Below are positions 27,798-36,579 of a stretch of 64,000 bases of DNA, piece after piece. The notes under the pieces are model-generated. The model searched no databases. It was not told where the DNA came from and saw only the letters and a program-made list of their open reading frames with translations. Each line of letters begins with the position of its first letter. The first letter of the stretch is position 1. Source of the stretch: Bradyrhizobium sp. AZCC 2176 (GTDB taxonomy: Bacteria > Pseudomonadota > Alphaproteobacteria > Rhizobiales > Xanthobacteraceae); the NCBI RefSeq assembly GCF_036924645.1, contig NZ_JAZHRX010000001.1, positions 6,475,501-6,539,500 of the forward strand, read 5' to 3'. Both the position numbers and the translations under genes were made by a program.

Positions 27798-29039
27798 CTA
27801 CTTCCGCCGCAGCGCCTCCTCAACAAATCGCGCCGCCGTCAACGCCTCGGCATCGGCGCGATATCCCGCAATCACCTGCACACCGACCGGTAATCCGCCT
27901 TCCGCGATGTGCGCGGGTACATTGACGCAGGGCACGCCCATCAGCGTCCAGAGACGGTTGTAACGGGCGTCGCCGGTCGAGCCCAATCCCTTGGGCGCCA
28001 CGCCGGGCGCCGACAAGGTCAGTAGCACGTCCACCTCTTCGAACACTTTTGCGAGCGCGTGCCTGGCGCGGTCCGCTACGCCCATTGCCGCGTCATAGTC
28101 GGTCGGTGTCATGCCCCTGCTCTCGTCCAGCTTTGCGCGCAGCAGCGGCGCCATTGCGTCGTAGTTTTCACCGTACTCCCAGGCCAGCGCCTGATGTGCT
28201 TCGAATTCCTGGATCACCGAATGGGCTTGCCACGCCTCCGCAATGATCTCCGGCAAATCAAGCGCCCGCACCGAGGCGCCTGCCTTCTCCGCCGCCCGCG
28301 TCGCGATTCGTAACGCCTCGCCGCCTGACGCTTCCGGCGCGCCGGCGAAATCCTGCGTCACGATGCCGATGCGCGGCGTCGGAATGCTCGGCGGCAGCAG
28401 CAGTTCGGGCCGGCCCGTCATCGCGGCAAGCCCGCGCGCCACGTCATCGACGCCGGTCGCAAACAGGCCGACGGTATCGAGCGTCCACGAATAGCACTTC
28501 ACGCCGACGGTCGGCAGCAGGCGGTAGGACGGCTTGATCGCGGCGACGCCGCAGAACGAGGCCGGCCGGATCACCGAGCCGCCAGTCTGCGTGCCTAATG
28601 CGAGCGGAATCATGCCGGCCGCCACTGCTGCCGCCGAGCCGGACGACGATCCGCCCGGCGTGTGGCCATGGTTGCGCGGATTGAGCGTCGGCGTCGGATC
28701 CACGGAGGCGAATGCCGTCGTCGTGGTCTTGCCGATGATGGTCGCGCCCGCCTGTTTCAGCATCATCACCACGGCTGCGTCGCCGCGCGGCCGATATCCC
28801 CGGTAGATCGGCGAACCCATTTCGGTCGGGAAATCCGCCGTATCCATGATGTCCTTGATACCGACCGCAATCCCGCGCAGCGGCCCGGCGGTTTGCGCGC
28901 GAGGACGTTCGTCCCGGCAAACGAAGGCGCCGATGGACTTTTCATGCACACTGGTTGCTTCAAGCGACTGCGCGATCGCAGCGTCTGCGGAAAGGTCACC
29001 GGCATCGATGCGGCGCTGAAGTTCTGCGAGCGAGATCAT
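27798..29039 (-). CDS. Amidase (amidase signature family)
   Basis: This 413-residue hydrolase has the Ser-cisSer-Lys triad: Lys in IAVGIKDIMDTADF (about residue 65) and Ser in PGGSSSGSAAAVAAGM (about residues 135-145), with LGTQTGGSVIRPA following. The substrate is unknown; it is more like a general amidase than GatA, which is present elsewhere in this window. ATG 29039 gives MISLAELQRRID. It converges on plsY with one base between the stops and diverges from dprA. Confidence 0.9.
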   Translation of the reverse strand: MISLAELQRRIDAGDLSADAAIAQSLEATSVHEKSIGAFVCRDERPRAQTAGPLRGIAVGIKDIMDTADFPTEMGSPIYRGYRPRGDAAVVMMLKQAGATIIGKTTTTAFASVDPTPTLNPRNHGHTPGGSSSGSAAAVAAGMIPLALGTQTGGSVIRPASFCGVAAIKPSYRLLPTVGVKCYSWTLDTVGLFATGVDDVARGLAAMTGRPELLLPPSIPTPRIGIVTQDFAGAPEASGGEALRIATRAAEKAGASVRALDLPEIIAEAWQAHSVIQEFEAHQALAWEYGENYDAMAPLLRAKLDESRGMTPTDYDAAMGVADRARHALAKVFEEVDVLLTLSAPGVAPKGLGSTGDARYNRLWTLMGVPCVNVPAHIAEGGLPVGVQVIAGYRADAEALTAARFVEEALRRK

Positions 29040-29156
29040 GAAGGCTTTCCTATGATGAGGACACAGGTTACGAAGGGCCTTGGCACGGAGCAAGCGTAAC
29101 ACCCATCACAATCAAACAGGTTGATTGCAATCTCCGGTTGGGCAAAGCTGCTCCGC

Positions 29157-30275
29157 ATGCATGACCGGACACAACTCGCGCCCCACATCTCCGAGACCGA
29201 CCGGATCGACCGGCTGCGCCTGATCCGCAGCGACAATGTCGGGCCGCGGACCTTTAACTCGCTGCTTAACCACTTCGGCGACGCGCGCACAGCGCTGGAG
29301 CGGCTGCCCGATCTGGCGCGGCGCGGCGGCGCGGCGCGTTCAGGGCGCATCTGCAGCGAGGAGGAAGCACGGGCTGAGATCGCCGCGGCGAAGAGGATCG
29401 GCGTCTCGCTGGTCGCGCCGGGCGAAGCCGCCTATCCGCCAAGGCTAGCGACGCTCGACGATGCGCCTCCCCTGCTCGGCGTGCGCGGCGCGCTCGATGT
29501 GCCGGCGCGGCCGATGATTGCGATCGTCGGCTCGCGCAACGCCTCCGGCGCCGGCTTGAAATTCGCCAGCCAGTTGGCGCGCGATCTCGGCGACGCCGGC
29601 TTTGTCGTCATCTCGGGGCTGGCGCGCGGCATCGATCAGGCCGCGCATCGCGCGACGGTCGAAAGCGGCACCGTCGCGGTGCTGGCGGGCGGACACGACC
29701 GGATCTATCCGCCGGAGCACGAGAATTTACTGGCGGCGCTGCTTGAACGCGGCGGCGCGATTTCCGAAATGCCGCTGGGCCACGTGCCGCGCGCCCGCGA
29801 TTTCCCCCGCCGCAATCGCCTGATATCAGGCGCGTCGCTTGGCGTCGTCGTGATCGAGGCCGCGCATCGCTCGGGCTCGTTGATCACGGCGCGGATGGCG
29901 GCCGAACAGGGCCGCGAGGTGTTTGCGGTGCCCGGCTCGCCGCTCGACCCGCGCGCCGCCGGCACTAATGATCTGATCAAGCAGGGCGCGGCGCTGGTCA
30001 CCGAAGCCAGTGACGTCATCAACGCCGTTCAACCGATCCTGGAGCGCCCGGTCGTGCTCGAGGCGCGCGAAGGCGACGACGAACCGCTCGACTTCGATAC
30101 CGACCCAAGCGAGCGCGAACGCATCGTCTCGCTGCTCGGGCCGAGCCCCGTCAGCCTCGACGACCTGATCCGAATGTCGGGGCTATCAGCCACCATCGTT
30201 CGCACGGTGCTGCTCGAGCTCGAGCTCGCCGGACGGCTGGAGCGTCACGGCGGCGGGCTGGTATCGATGGTCTGA
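29157..30275 (+). CDS. dprA: DNA-processing protein DprA (Smf)
   Basis: DprA binds incoming single-stranded DNA during transformation and loads RecA. The 372-residue protein (ATG 29157) has an N-terminal helix-hairpin region ([20 protein letters not shown]), the extended Rossmann fold with [33 protein letters not shown] and the basic motif [11 protein letters not shown]-terminal winged-helix domain ([27 protein letters not shown]) is present. No other competence gene is in the window. Its stop TGA abuts the stop of the opposing HxlR gene, forming the palindrome TGATCA. Confidence 0.95.
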   Translation: MHDRTQLAPHISETDRIDRLRLIRSDNVGPRTFNSLLNHFGDARTALERLPDLARRGGAARSGRICSEEEARAEIAAAKRIGVSLVAPGEAAYPPRLATLDDAPPLLGVRGALDVPARPMIAIVGSRNASGAGLKFASQLARDLGDAGFVVISGLARGIDQAAHRATVESGTVAVLAGGHDRIYPPEHENLLAALLERGGAISEMPLGHVPRARDFPRRNRLISGASLGVVVIEAAHRSGSLITARMAAEQGREVFAVPGSPLDPRAAGTNDLIKQGAALVTEASDVINAVQPILERPVVLEAREGDDEPLDFDTDPSERERIVSLLGPSPVSLDDLIRMSGLSATIVRTVLLELELAGRLERHGGGLVSMV

Positions 30276-30677
30276 TCAGGCCTCGCTGTTGCGTGCGTCG
30301 AACGTCGTCCGCGCACGTTGGATTTCCGGCTGATGCTCAATCGCCCACCTGCCCAGCGCCTGCACCGGCGCGGACAGGCCACGCCCCAGATCGGTCAGTT
30401 CGTAGTCGACCCGCGGCGGAATGGTCGGAAACACCGTTCGCGTCACGAGACCATCCCGTTCGAGGCCTCGCAGCGTCAGCGTCAGCATCCGCTGCGAGAT
30501 ACCGTTGATCATACGCTTGATCTCGTTGAACCGCTTCGGGCCATCGCCAAGCATCATGATCACGAATACGCTCCATTTGTCGCCGACCCGCGCCAAGACG
30601 GAGGCCGCGCCGCGGCAGTCACTGTCGAGGTGGGGACCGGGTGGAAAGGCAGGCACTTTTTTGTGCTCGGGTCTCAT
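30276..30677 (-). CDS. HxlR-family transcriptional regulator (divergent to azoR)
   Basis: This winged-helix regulator of about 133 residues has the HxlR core: [48 protein letters not shown] and [15 protein letters not shown] 30677 is taken; in-frame GTG codons at 30731 and 30725 would add up to 18 residues. It diverges from azoR, and HxlR proteins such as YodB control quinone- or azo-responsive reductases in Bacillus, so it probably represses azoR. The first Cys, in DSDCRGA, is at the position used as redox sensor in several HxlR proteins (inference). Confidence 0.88.
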   Translation of the reverse strand: MRPEHKKVPAFPPGPHLDSDCRGAASVLARVGDKWSVFVIMMLGDGPKRFNEIKRMINGISQRMLTLTLRGLERDGLVTRTVFPTIPPRVDYELTDLGRGLSAPVQALGRWAIEHQPEIQRARTTFDARNSEA

Positions 30678-30777
30678 GGATGTGCTCGGGTGTAAAAAAT
30701 GTGCGTTCTTGCGGGGTTTTGCCACGGTCACTCATATAGCGCCAGTTACAAACCTATACCGAAGAGTGACATCAACC

Positions 30778-31386
30778 ATGAAACTTCTGCACATCGACTC
30801 CAGCGTTCTCGGCCCCCACTCCGTCAGCCGCCAGGTTTCCGCGGCAATCGTCAACCGGCTGCGCCAATCCACCCCCGGCCTCGAAGTCAGCTACCGCGAT
30901 CTCACGCTTTCGCCATTGGCGCATCTCACCGGCTTACACCTCGCCGCTGGCCAGGGTGGCGCCCCGGAAGCATCGCTGCGCGCGGATATCGCCGCCGGTC
31001 AGGCTGTGCTGGAAGAGTTTCTGGCCGCCGACGTCGTCGTGCTCGGCGCGCCGATGTACAATTTCACCATCCCAAGCCAGCTCAAGGCCTGGATCGACCG
31101 CATCCTGGTCGCGGGCAAGACGTTCAAATACTCAGCGCAAGGCGCCGAAGGTCTGGCCGGCAACAAGCGCGTCATCGTCGCGATCTCGCGCGGCGGCTTT
31201 TACGGCCCGGACACACCGGCCGCCGTCGGCGAGCACCTGGAAACCTATTTGCGCTGGGTGTTCGGCTTCATGGGAATCAAGAATCCGGAATTCATTTCCG
31301 CCGACGGTATCCAGGTCGGTCCCGAGCATCGCAAAAAAGCCGTGGCCGGCGCGCTGAAAGCCGCAGGCGATCTGAACGCCGCCTGA
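30778..31386 (+). CDS. azoR: FMN-dependent NADH:quinone/azo reductase
   Basis: AzoR is a flavodoxin-fold enzyme that reduces quinones and azo compounds with NADH. The 202-residue protein begins [24 protein letters not shown], which holds the FMN phosphate loop, and carries the [19 protein letters not shown] flavin ring-binding motif and AISRGGFYG. Length and motifs match E. coli AzoR. It diverges from an HxlR regulator; the intervening 100 bases should hold the operator. Confidence 0.94.
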   Translation: MKLLHIDSSVLGPHSVSRQVSAAIVNRLRQSTPGLEVSYRDLTLSPLAHLTGLHLAAGQGGAPEASLRADIAAGQAVLEEFLAADVVVLGAPMYNFTIPSQLKAWIDRILVAGKTFKYSAQGAEGLAGNKRVIVAISRGGFYGPDTPAAVGEHLETYLRWVFGFMGIKNPEFISADGIQVGPEHRKKAVAGALKAAGDLNAA

Positions 31387-31456
31387 GTTGAGGCGACAGC
31401 GGCTGCTGTTACCAGGCCCGACGGCAGCCGCTTGCGCATGAACGCGAACAGCCAGG

Positions 31457-31597
31457 TCAGAAAATGCCGTGCATGCGGCAGATAACTATAACGAGGGAAA
31501 TCAAAAGACCGACGCCGGAGAACAGCGCAATTGAAACGAACTGAGCCGTATCCGAGTCCCGGAAGGCGGATGAAGAGACGTCGACCCTTTTCGGCAT
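31457..31597 (-). CDS. 46-residue single-span membrane protein
   Basis: ATG 31597 lies behind CCGGAGAGCAGTC. The product (MPKRVDVSSSAFRDSDTAQF...) has a polar N-terminus and one long hydrophobic segment (FVSIALFSGVGLLISLVIVIC) followed by RMHGIF. It is the kind of small inner-membrane protein that automated annotation often misses. The proper ribosome site and membrane helix support it. No family or role is known to me; the gene stands alone between azoR and the SDR gene. Confidence 0.65.
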   Translation of the reverse strand: MPKRVDVSSSAFRDSDTAQFVSIALFSGVGLLISLVIVICRMHGIF

Positions 31598-31773
31598 GAC
31601 TGCTCTCCGGTTCTTTGTTGGCAAGAACTCCTGCCCTCAAAATGTCCAGCAGCTACAGACCGGGTTCAATGCGCATTCTGGCTCAGCGCCAATCCGCCGC
31701 AGGGCGCCGAAGCCGGCCAGCGCCCGAGATCGATGTTATCATTCTGACGGCCGGTTCCGATGTTGGCCGAGCC

Positions 31774-32547
31774 TTAGCCCCGATAGATCGGCGCACCGCT
31801 CGGCGAAGCCGTGGCACCGCCATCGACGAACAATTCCTGGCCCTGGATATGCGCCGAATCGTCCGAGGCGAGGAACAGCACCGTCTTCGAGATATGGTCG
31901 GGTTCGCCCAAGCGGCCGAGCGGGGTCGAAAGCGCGATGCGCTTTTCAAAGGCCTTTTCGGCTTCCGGCGTGGCGATCGCCGGACCCCAGATCGGGGTGC
32001 GGATCGCGCCGGGCGCCACGACATTGACGCGGATGCCGCGCGGCGACAGTTCCGATGCCATGATCCGCGCCATGGCCCGTACGCCAGCCTTGGCCGCGCC
32101 ATAGGCCGAATAGCCGGGGATGCCGAGCACGGAGATGACAGAGCCGTTGAGAATGATCGAGGCATTGTCATTGAGATGCGGCAGCGCCGATTGCACGGTA
32201 AAGAACACAGCGGTGAGGTTGGTACTGATGACCCTTTCAAAAGCCTCGCGCGCGGTGGCGCCAAGCGGCGTACCGCCTGCGATACCGGCATTGGCGAATA
32301 CGATGTCGTATTTGCCGAACTTGGCGGCCCCCTTCCCGATCGCGGCTTCGGTGGCGGCAATGTCGGTGGCGTCGGCCGCCACCGCTAACGCGTTTGGACC
32401 CAGCTCCTTGGCGGCGGCATCGAGCGTCGCCTGATTTCGCCCCGTTATGACGACCCTGGCGCCTTCGGCCACGAACAGCCTTGCGGTCGCAAGCCCGATG
32501 CCGCTGTTGCCTCCGGTGATCAACGCCGTCTTGTTCGCGAGCCTCAT
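31774..32547 (-). CDS. SDR-family NAD(P)-dependent oxidoreductase
   Basis: This 257-residue classical short-chain dehydrogenase has the cofactor motif TGGNSGIGLATARLF (TGxxxGxG), NAG in FANAGIAGG, the catalytic Ser in NGSVISVLGIPG, and YSAYGAAKAGV containing the YxxxK pair. The end, QGQELFVDGGATA, is the usual SDR C-terminus. The GRN after strand 2 (VVITGRNQATL) favours NADPH. ATG 32547 follows GGGGACG. It diverges from an HxlR regulator 166 bases away, which probably controls it. The substrate is unknown. Confidence 0.93.
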   Translation of the reverse strand: MRLANKTALITGGNSGIGLATARLFVAEGARVVITGRNQATLDAAAKELGPNALAVAADATDIAATEAAIGKGAAKFGKYDIVFANAGIAGGTPLGATAREAFERVISTNLTAVFFTVQSALPHLNDNASIILNGSVISVLGIPGYSAYGAAKAGVRAMARIMASELSPRGIRVNVVAPGAIRTPIWGPAIATPEAEKAFEKRIALSTPLGRLGEPDHISKTVLFLASDDSAHIQGQELFVDGGATASPSGAPIYRG

Positions 32548-32713
32548 GGCCGTCCCCAATGGTTGCATAATTAAACTAGATTGCCTACCTAGGGCATCTG
32601 GTTTAATATTGCAACTACACAAGGCCGTGATCGGTCTCAGCGCGTTTTCAAGCGAACTGGGGACCGGTTCGCGTGAAGAGCGCGTCAAACAAGGATTCGA
32701 ACGGAGCCCCGTC

Positions 32714-33190
32714 ATGGTGAAACGGACCAGCTTTGAGCACGACGTTTGCCCGATCGCGCGCTCGCTGGATGCGATTGGCGACTGGTGGTCGATGCTGATC
32801 ATTCGCGAGGCGCTGCTCGGGGCCAGCCGCTTCGGCGAATTCCAGAAAGGACTGGGGCTGGCCAAGAACATTCTCACGGTGCGGCTGCGCGCGCTGATCG
32901 ACCAGGGCATCCTGAAGACCGTGCCCGCCTCCGACGGCAGCGCGTATCAGGAATATGTACTGACGCCGAAGGGGCGCGGCGTCTTCCCGATCCTGGTCGC
33001 CTTGCGGCAATGGAGCGAGGCGTTCGACGAACGTCCGGAGGAGATCACCACTATCCTGGTCGACAAGGAAAAGGGCCGGCCGGTCCGCAAGCTCGAACTC
33101 TATTCGCAGGACGGACGGCTGTTGGGACCGGGAGATACGGCGTTAAAGCCGCGGACGGCCAGGAAGCAAGGCAAGCGCGTTACGGCGTAG
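32714..33190 (+). CDS. HxlR-family transcriptional regulator (divergent to SDR)
   Basis: The 158-residue product has the HxlR winged-helix: CPIARSLDAIGDWWSMLIIREAL, RFGEFQKGLGLAKNILTVRLRALIDQGIL and YVLTPKGRGVFPILVALRQW. The Cys in HDVCPIAR near residue 12 is at the conserved family position. ATG 32714 follows GGAG by seven bases; the open frame extends well upstream but without family similarity. Divergent pairing with the SDR gene makes that gene the likely target. Confidence 0.9.
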   Translation: MVKRTSFEHDVCPIARSLDAIGDWWSMLIIREALLGASRFGEFQKGLGLAKNILTVRLRALIDQGILKTVPASDGSAYQEYVLTPKGRGVFPILVALRQWSEAFDERPEEITTILVDKEKGRPVRKLELYSQDGRLLGPGDTALKPRTARKQGKRVTA

Positions 33191-33195
33191 CGCTC

Positions 33196-33345
33196 ACCCG
33201 TCATCCCTGCGTAACGGCTAAGCCGTTATCGCTGGAGGTGCGAGCGGAGCGAGCCTCGAAGGATGAGCTACCCCACCCCAGCCGCGCCGTCGCCCTTCGA
33301 GACGCGCTGCGCGCTCCTCAGCGTGACGGGCTGACAGTGTGCGTC
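33196..33345. repeat. Intergenic palindromic repeat cluster
   Basis: This gap between two convergent genes is filled by palindromes: TAACGGCT-A-AGCCGTTA near 33212-33228 and a CCTCGAAGG...CCTTCGAG dyad enclosing short GC-rich hairpins, ending in GTGACGG. It looks like composite repetitive-extragenic-palindrome material of the kind found throughout Bradyrhizobium genomes and may also act as a bidirectional transcription stop. Confidence 0.55.
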
Positions 33346-33355
33346 GCCGCGTCCC

Positions 33356-33598
33356 TTACGACAGCTTGTGCTTACTCCTTGTGCGCAGGCGCTCTTCCGC
33401 CTCGAGTTGCGCCATGCCGAGCAAATGGCTGAGCACTTCCAGCCGGTGGCGCTCCGCCAGCTTGACCAGTTCGGCAACGGTTTCCGCGATAAAGGCCACG
33501 GCCTCGTCGGGGCCGCCCTCCTCGCCTCGTTCATCGGTGGGCGACTTCCGATTTTTGCCTGAAGCTTTCCGCTTCCGGCCGCCTGCAGCCTTGCTCAA
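33356..33598 (-). CDS. Conserved hypothetical protein, 80 residues
   Basis: The frame starts at TTG 33598 (MSKAAGGRKRKASGKNRKS). A basic N-terminal third is followed by an acidic linker and a long amphipathic helix (AVAFIAETVAELVKLAERHRLEVLSHLLGMAQLEAEERLR). The helix has regular hydrophobic spacing and may form a coiled coil or dimer. The ribosome site is weak. I recall similar sequences in Bradyrhizobium, unnamed. It diverges from topA and converges on the HxlR gene. Confidence 0.6.
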   Translation of the reverse strand: MSKAAGGRKRKASGKNRKSPTDERGEEGGPDEAVAFIAETVAELVKLAERHRLEVLSHLLGMAQLEAEERLRTRSKHKLS

Positions 33599-33828
33599 AA
33601 AATTTGCATCCTAACGACACAAAGTATTGCCCAGAAATAACCCCTTTGATGGCGCAACTCTAGGGCGTATTTCGCAACTCGATAGATATAAAGTCGCCCC
33701 CAAAGGTTCCCTGACGGCATTTGTAGATTTGACAGGGGCCGCCTCACCACCCATGTTCGGGTCCAATCGGTGGGCCGCGAGTCTCGCGGAACCCGCCTTT
33801 ATCTTTTCCCGTAAGCCATTGGAATGAC

Positions 33829-36579
33829 ATGAATATCGTCATCGTGGAGTCGCCGGCGAAAGCCAAGACTATCAATAAGTATTTGGGCGCCTCCTACGAG
33901 GTTCTGGCCTCGTTCGGCCATGTCCGCGACCTCCCTGCCAAGAACGGATCGGTCGATCCGGACGCCAACTTTCAGATGATCTGGGAGGTCGACCCCAAGG
34001 CGGCCGGCCGGCTCAACGACATCGCCAAGGCGCTGAAGGGCGCGAGCCGCCTGATTCTGGCGACCGACCCTGATCGCGAGGGCGAAGCGATCTCCTGGCA
34101 CGTGCTGGAGGTGATGAAGGAGAAGCGCGCGCTGAAAGATCAGAAGATCGAGCGCGTGGTGTTCAACGCCATCACCAAACAGGCGGTGACCGATGCGATG
34201 AAGGCGCCGCGGCAGATCGACGGTGCGCTGGTCGACGCCTATATGGCGCGCCGCGCGCTGGACTATCTGGTCGGCTTCACGCTCTCGCCGGTGCTGTGGC
34301 GCAAACTGCCGGGCGCGCGCTCGGCGGGCCGCGTGCAGTCGGTCGCGCTGCGGCTGGTCTGCGACCGCGAACTCGAAATCGAAAAATTCGTTCCCCGCGA
34401 ATACTGGTCGCTGGTCGCGACGTTGACCACGCCGCGCGGCGACAGTTTCGAGGCGCGCCTCGTCGGCGCCGACGGCAAGAAGATCCAGCGTCTCGACATC
34501 GGCTCCGGCGCCGAAGCCGAAGACCTCAAGAATGCGATCGAAGCGGCGAACTTCACGGTTTCGACCGTCGAGGCAAAGCCCGCGCGCCGCAATCCGCAGG
34601 CGCCCTTCACCACCTCGACGCTGCAGCAGGAAGCCAGCCGCAAGCTTGGCTTTGCGCCGGCACACACCATGCGGATCGCGCAGCGGCTCTATGAGGGCAT
34701 CGACATCGGCGGTGAGACCACCGGCCTCATCACCTATATGCGAACCGACGGCGTGCAGATCGACGGTTCCGCGATCACGCAGGCACGCAAGGTGATTGGC
34801 GAGGATTATGGCAACGCCTATGTGCCTGACGCGCCGCGCCAGTACCAGACCAAGGCCAAGAACGCGCAGGAAGCGCATGAAGCGATCCGCCCGACCGATC
34901 TGTCGCGCCGACCCGCCGAGATGCGCCGGCGCCTCGATACCGATCAGGCCAAGCTTTATGAGCTGATATGGATCCGCACCATCGCGAGCCAGATGGAATC
35001 GGCAGAACTCGAACGCACCACCGTGGATATCGCGGCGAAAGCCGGCTCCCGTGTGCTGGAACTGCGTGCTAGCGGCCAGGTCATCAAGTTCGACGGCTTC
35101 CTCGCGCTCTACCAGGAGGGCAAGGACGACGACGGCGATGACGAGGATTCCCGCCGCCTCCCCGCCATGAGCCAGGGCGAAGCCTTGAAGCGGCAGAACC
35201 TCGCCGTCACCCAGCACTTCACCGAACCGCCGCCGCGCTTCTCTGAAGCCTCGCTGGTGAAGCGGATGGAAGAACTCGGCATCGGCCGTCCCTCGACCTA
35301 TGCCTCGATCCTGCAGGTCCTGAAGGACCGGGGCTATGTCAAGCTCGAGAAGAAGCGGCTGCATGGCGAGGACAAGGGCCGCGTCGTGGTCGCGTTCCTG
35401 GAAAATTTCTTCGCACGCTATGTGGAGTATGACTTCACCGCGGCGCTGGAAGAACAGCTCGACCGCATTTCCAATAACGAGATTTCCTGGCAGCAGGTGC
35501 TGAAGGAATTCTGGATCGGCTTCATCGGCGCGGTCAACGACATCAAGGATCTCCGCGTCGCCGAAGTGCTGGACGCCCTCGATGACATGCTGGGACCGCA
35601 CATCTACCCCGCCCGCGCCGATGGCGGCGACATCAGGCAGTGCCCGACCTGCGGCACCGGCAGGCTCAATTTGAAGGCCGGCAAGTTCGGCGCCTTCGTC
35701 GGCTGCTCGAACTATCCGGAATGCCGCTACACCCGGCCGTTGGCCGCCGACTCTGAGGCAAGCGCCGATCGCGTTCTCGGCAAGGACCCGGAGACCGATC
35801 TCGACGTGACGGTGAAGGCCGGACGCTTCGGCCCTTACATCCAACTCGGCGAACAGAAAGACTATGCCGAGGGCGAAAAGCCGCGGCGCGCCGGCATCCC
35901 GAAGAATATGTCGCCCGGCGACATGGAACTCGATCTGGCCCTGAAGCTATTGTCGCTGCCGCGTGAAATCGGAAAACATCCGGAAACCGGCGAGCCGATC
36001 ACCGCCGGCATCGGCCGCTTTGGCCCGTTCGTGCGTCACGAAAAGACCTATGCGAGTCTGGAAGCCGGCGACGAGGTGTTCGATATCGGGCTCAATCGCG
36101 CAGTGACGCTGATCGCCGAGAAGATCGCCAAGGGACCGAGCGGCCGCCGCTTTGGCGCCGACCCGGGCAAGCCGCTGGGCGAGCATCCGAGCCTCGGCGG
36201 CGTTGCTGTCAAGAACGGACGCTATGGCGCCTACGTCACCGCCGGCGGCGTCAACGCGACGATCCCGAGCGACAAGACGCCCGAGACGATCACGCTCGCC
36301 GAGGCGATCGCGCTGATCGATGAGCGCGCCGCCAAGGGCGGCGGCAAGCCGAAGCGCGGCGCCAAGAAGGCTGCGCCAAAGAAAGCTGCCGCGAAAACTG
36401 CCGTTTCCGATGCGCCAAAGCCTGCCAAGAAGACGGCAGCGAAGAAAGCAGTAGTGAAGCCGAAATCGGAAGCCGTCAGCAAGGCGCGCGCTCCGGTCGC
36501 ATCCGCCGCCAAGACATCGGCGGCGAAGCCTGCACCCAAGACGCCTGCGAAAAAGAGCGCGGGCAAGGTCCGGGGATAA
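33829..36579 (+). CDS. topA: DNA topoisomerase I
   Basis: TopA relaxes negative supercoils by cutting one strand. The 916-residue protein begins MNIVIVESPAKAKTINKYLG (Toprim domain, with DPDREGEAISWH). The DNA-linked tyrosine is Tyr303 in GLITYMRTDG. GRVQSVALRL and the RPSTYAS motif are present. One zinc ribbon (CPTCG...CSNYPECRY) is followed by three repeats of the bacterial TopA C-terminal type, and the protein ends in a Lys/Ala-rich tail (residues ~840-916). The tail is an alphaproteobacterial feature that would help DNA binding. rnr follows with no gap. Confidence 0.97.
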   Translation: MNIVIVESPAKAKTINKYLGASYEVLASFGHVRDLPAKNGSVDPDANFQMIWEVDPKAAGRLNDIAKALKGASRLILATDPDREGEAISWHVLEVMKEKRALKDQKIERVVFNAITKQAVTDAMKAPRQIDGALVDAYMARRALDYLVGFTLSPVLWRKLPGARSAGRVQSVALRLVCDRELEIEKFVPREYWSLVATLTTPRGDSFEARLVGADGKKIQRLDIGSGAEAEDLKNAIEAANFTVSTVEAKPARRNPQAPFTTSTLQQEASRKLGFAPAHTMRIAQRLYEGIDIGGETTGLITYMRTDGVQIDGSAITQARKVIGEDYGNAYVPDAPRQYQTKAKNAQEAHEAIRPTDLSRRPAEMRRRLDTDQAKLYELIWIRTIASQMESAELERTTVDIAAKAGSRVLELRASGQVIKFDGFLALYQEGKDDDGDDEDSRRLPAMSQGEALKRQNLAVTQHFTEPPPRFSEASLVKRMEELGIGRPSTYASILQVLKDRGYVKLEKKRLHGEDKGRVVVAFLENFFARYVEYDFTAALEEQLDRISNNEISWQQVLKEFWIGFIGAVNDIKDLRVAEVLDALDDMLGPHIYPARADGGDIRQCPTCGTGRLNLKAGKFGAFVGCSNYPECRYTRPLAADSEASADRVLGKDPETDLDVTVKAGRFGPYIQLGEQKDYAEGEKPRRAGIPKNMSPGDMELDLALKLLSLPREIGKHPETGEPITAGIGRFGPFVRHEKTYASLEAGDEVFDIGLNRAVTLIAEKIAKGPSGRRFGADPGKPLGEHPSLGGVAVKNGRYGAYVTAGGVNATIPSDKTPETITLAEAIALIDERAAKGGGKPKRGAKKAAPKKAAAKTAVSDAPKPAKKTAAKKAVVKPKSEAVSKARAPVASAAKTSAAKPAPKTPAKKSAGKVRG

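Noticed and set aside
33799..35844. 681-residue antisense frame over topA
   Set aside because: Arg/Leu/Asp-rich shadow of topA with no recognisable motif.
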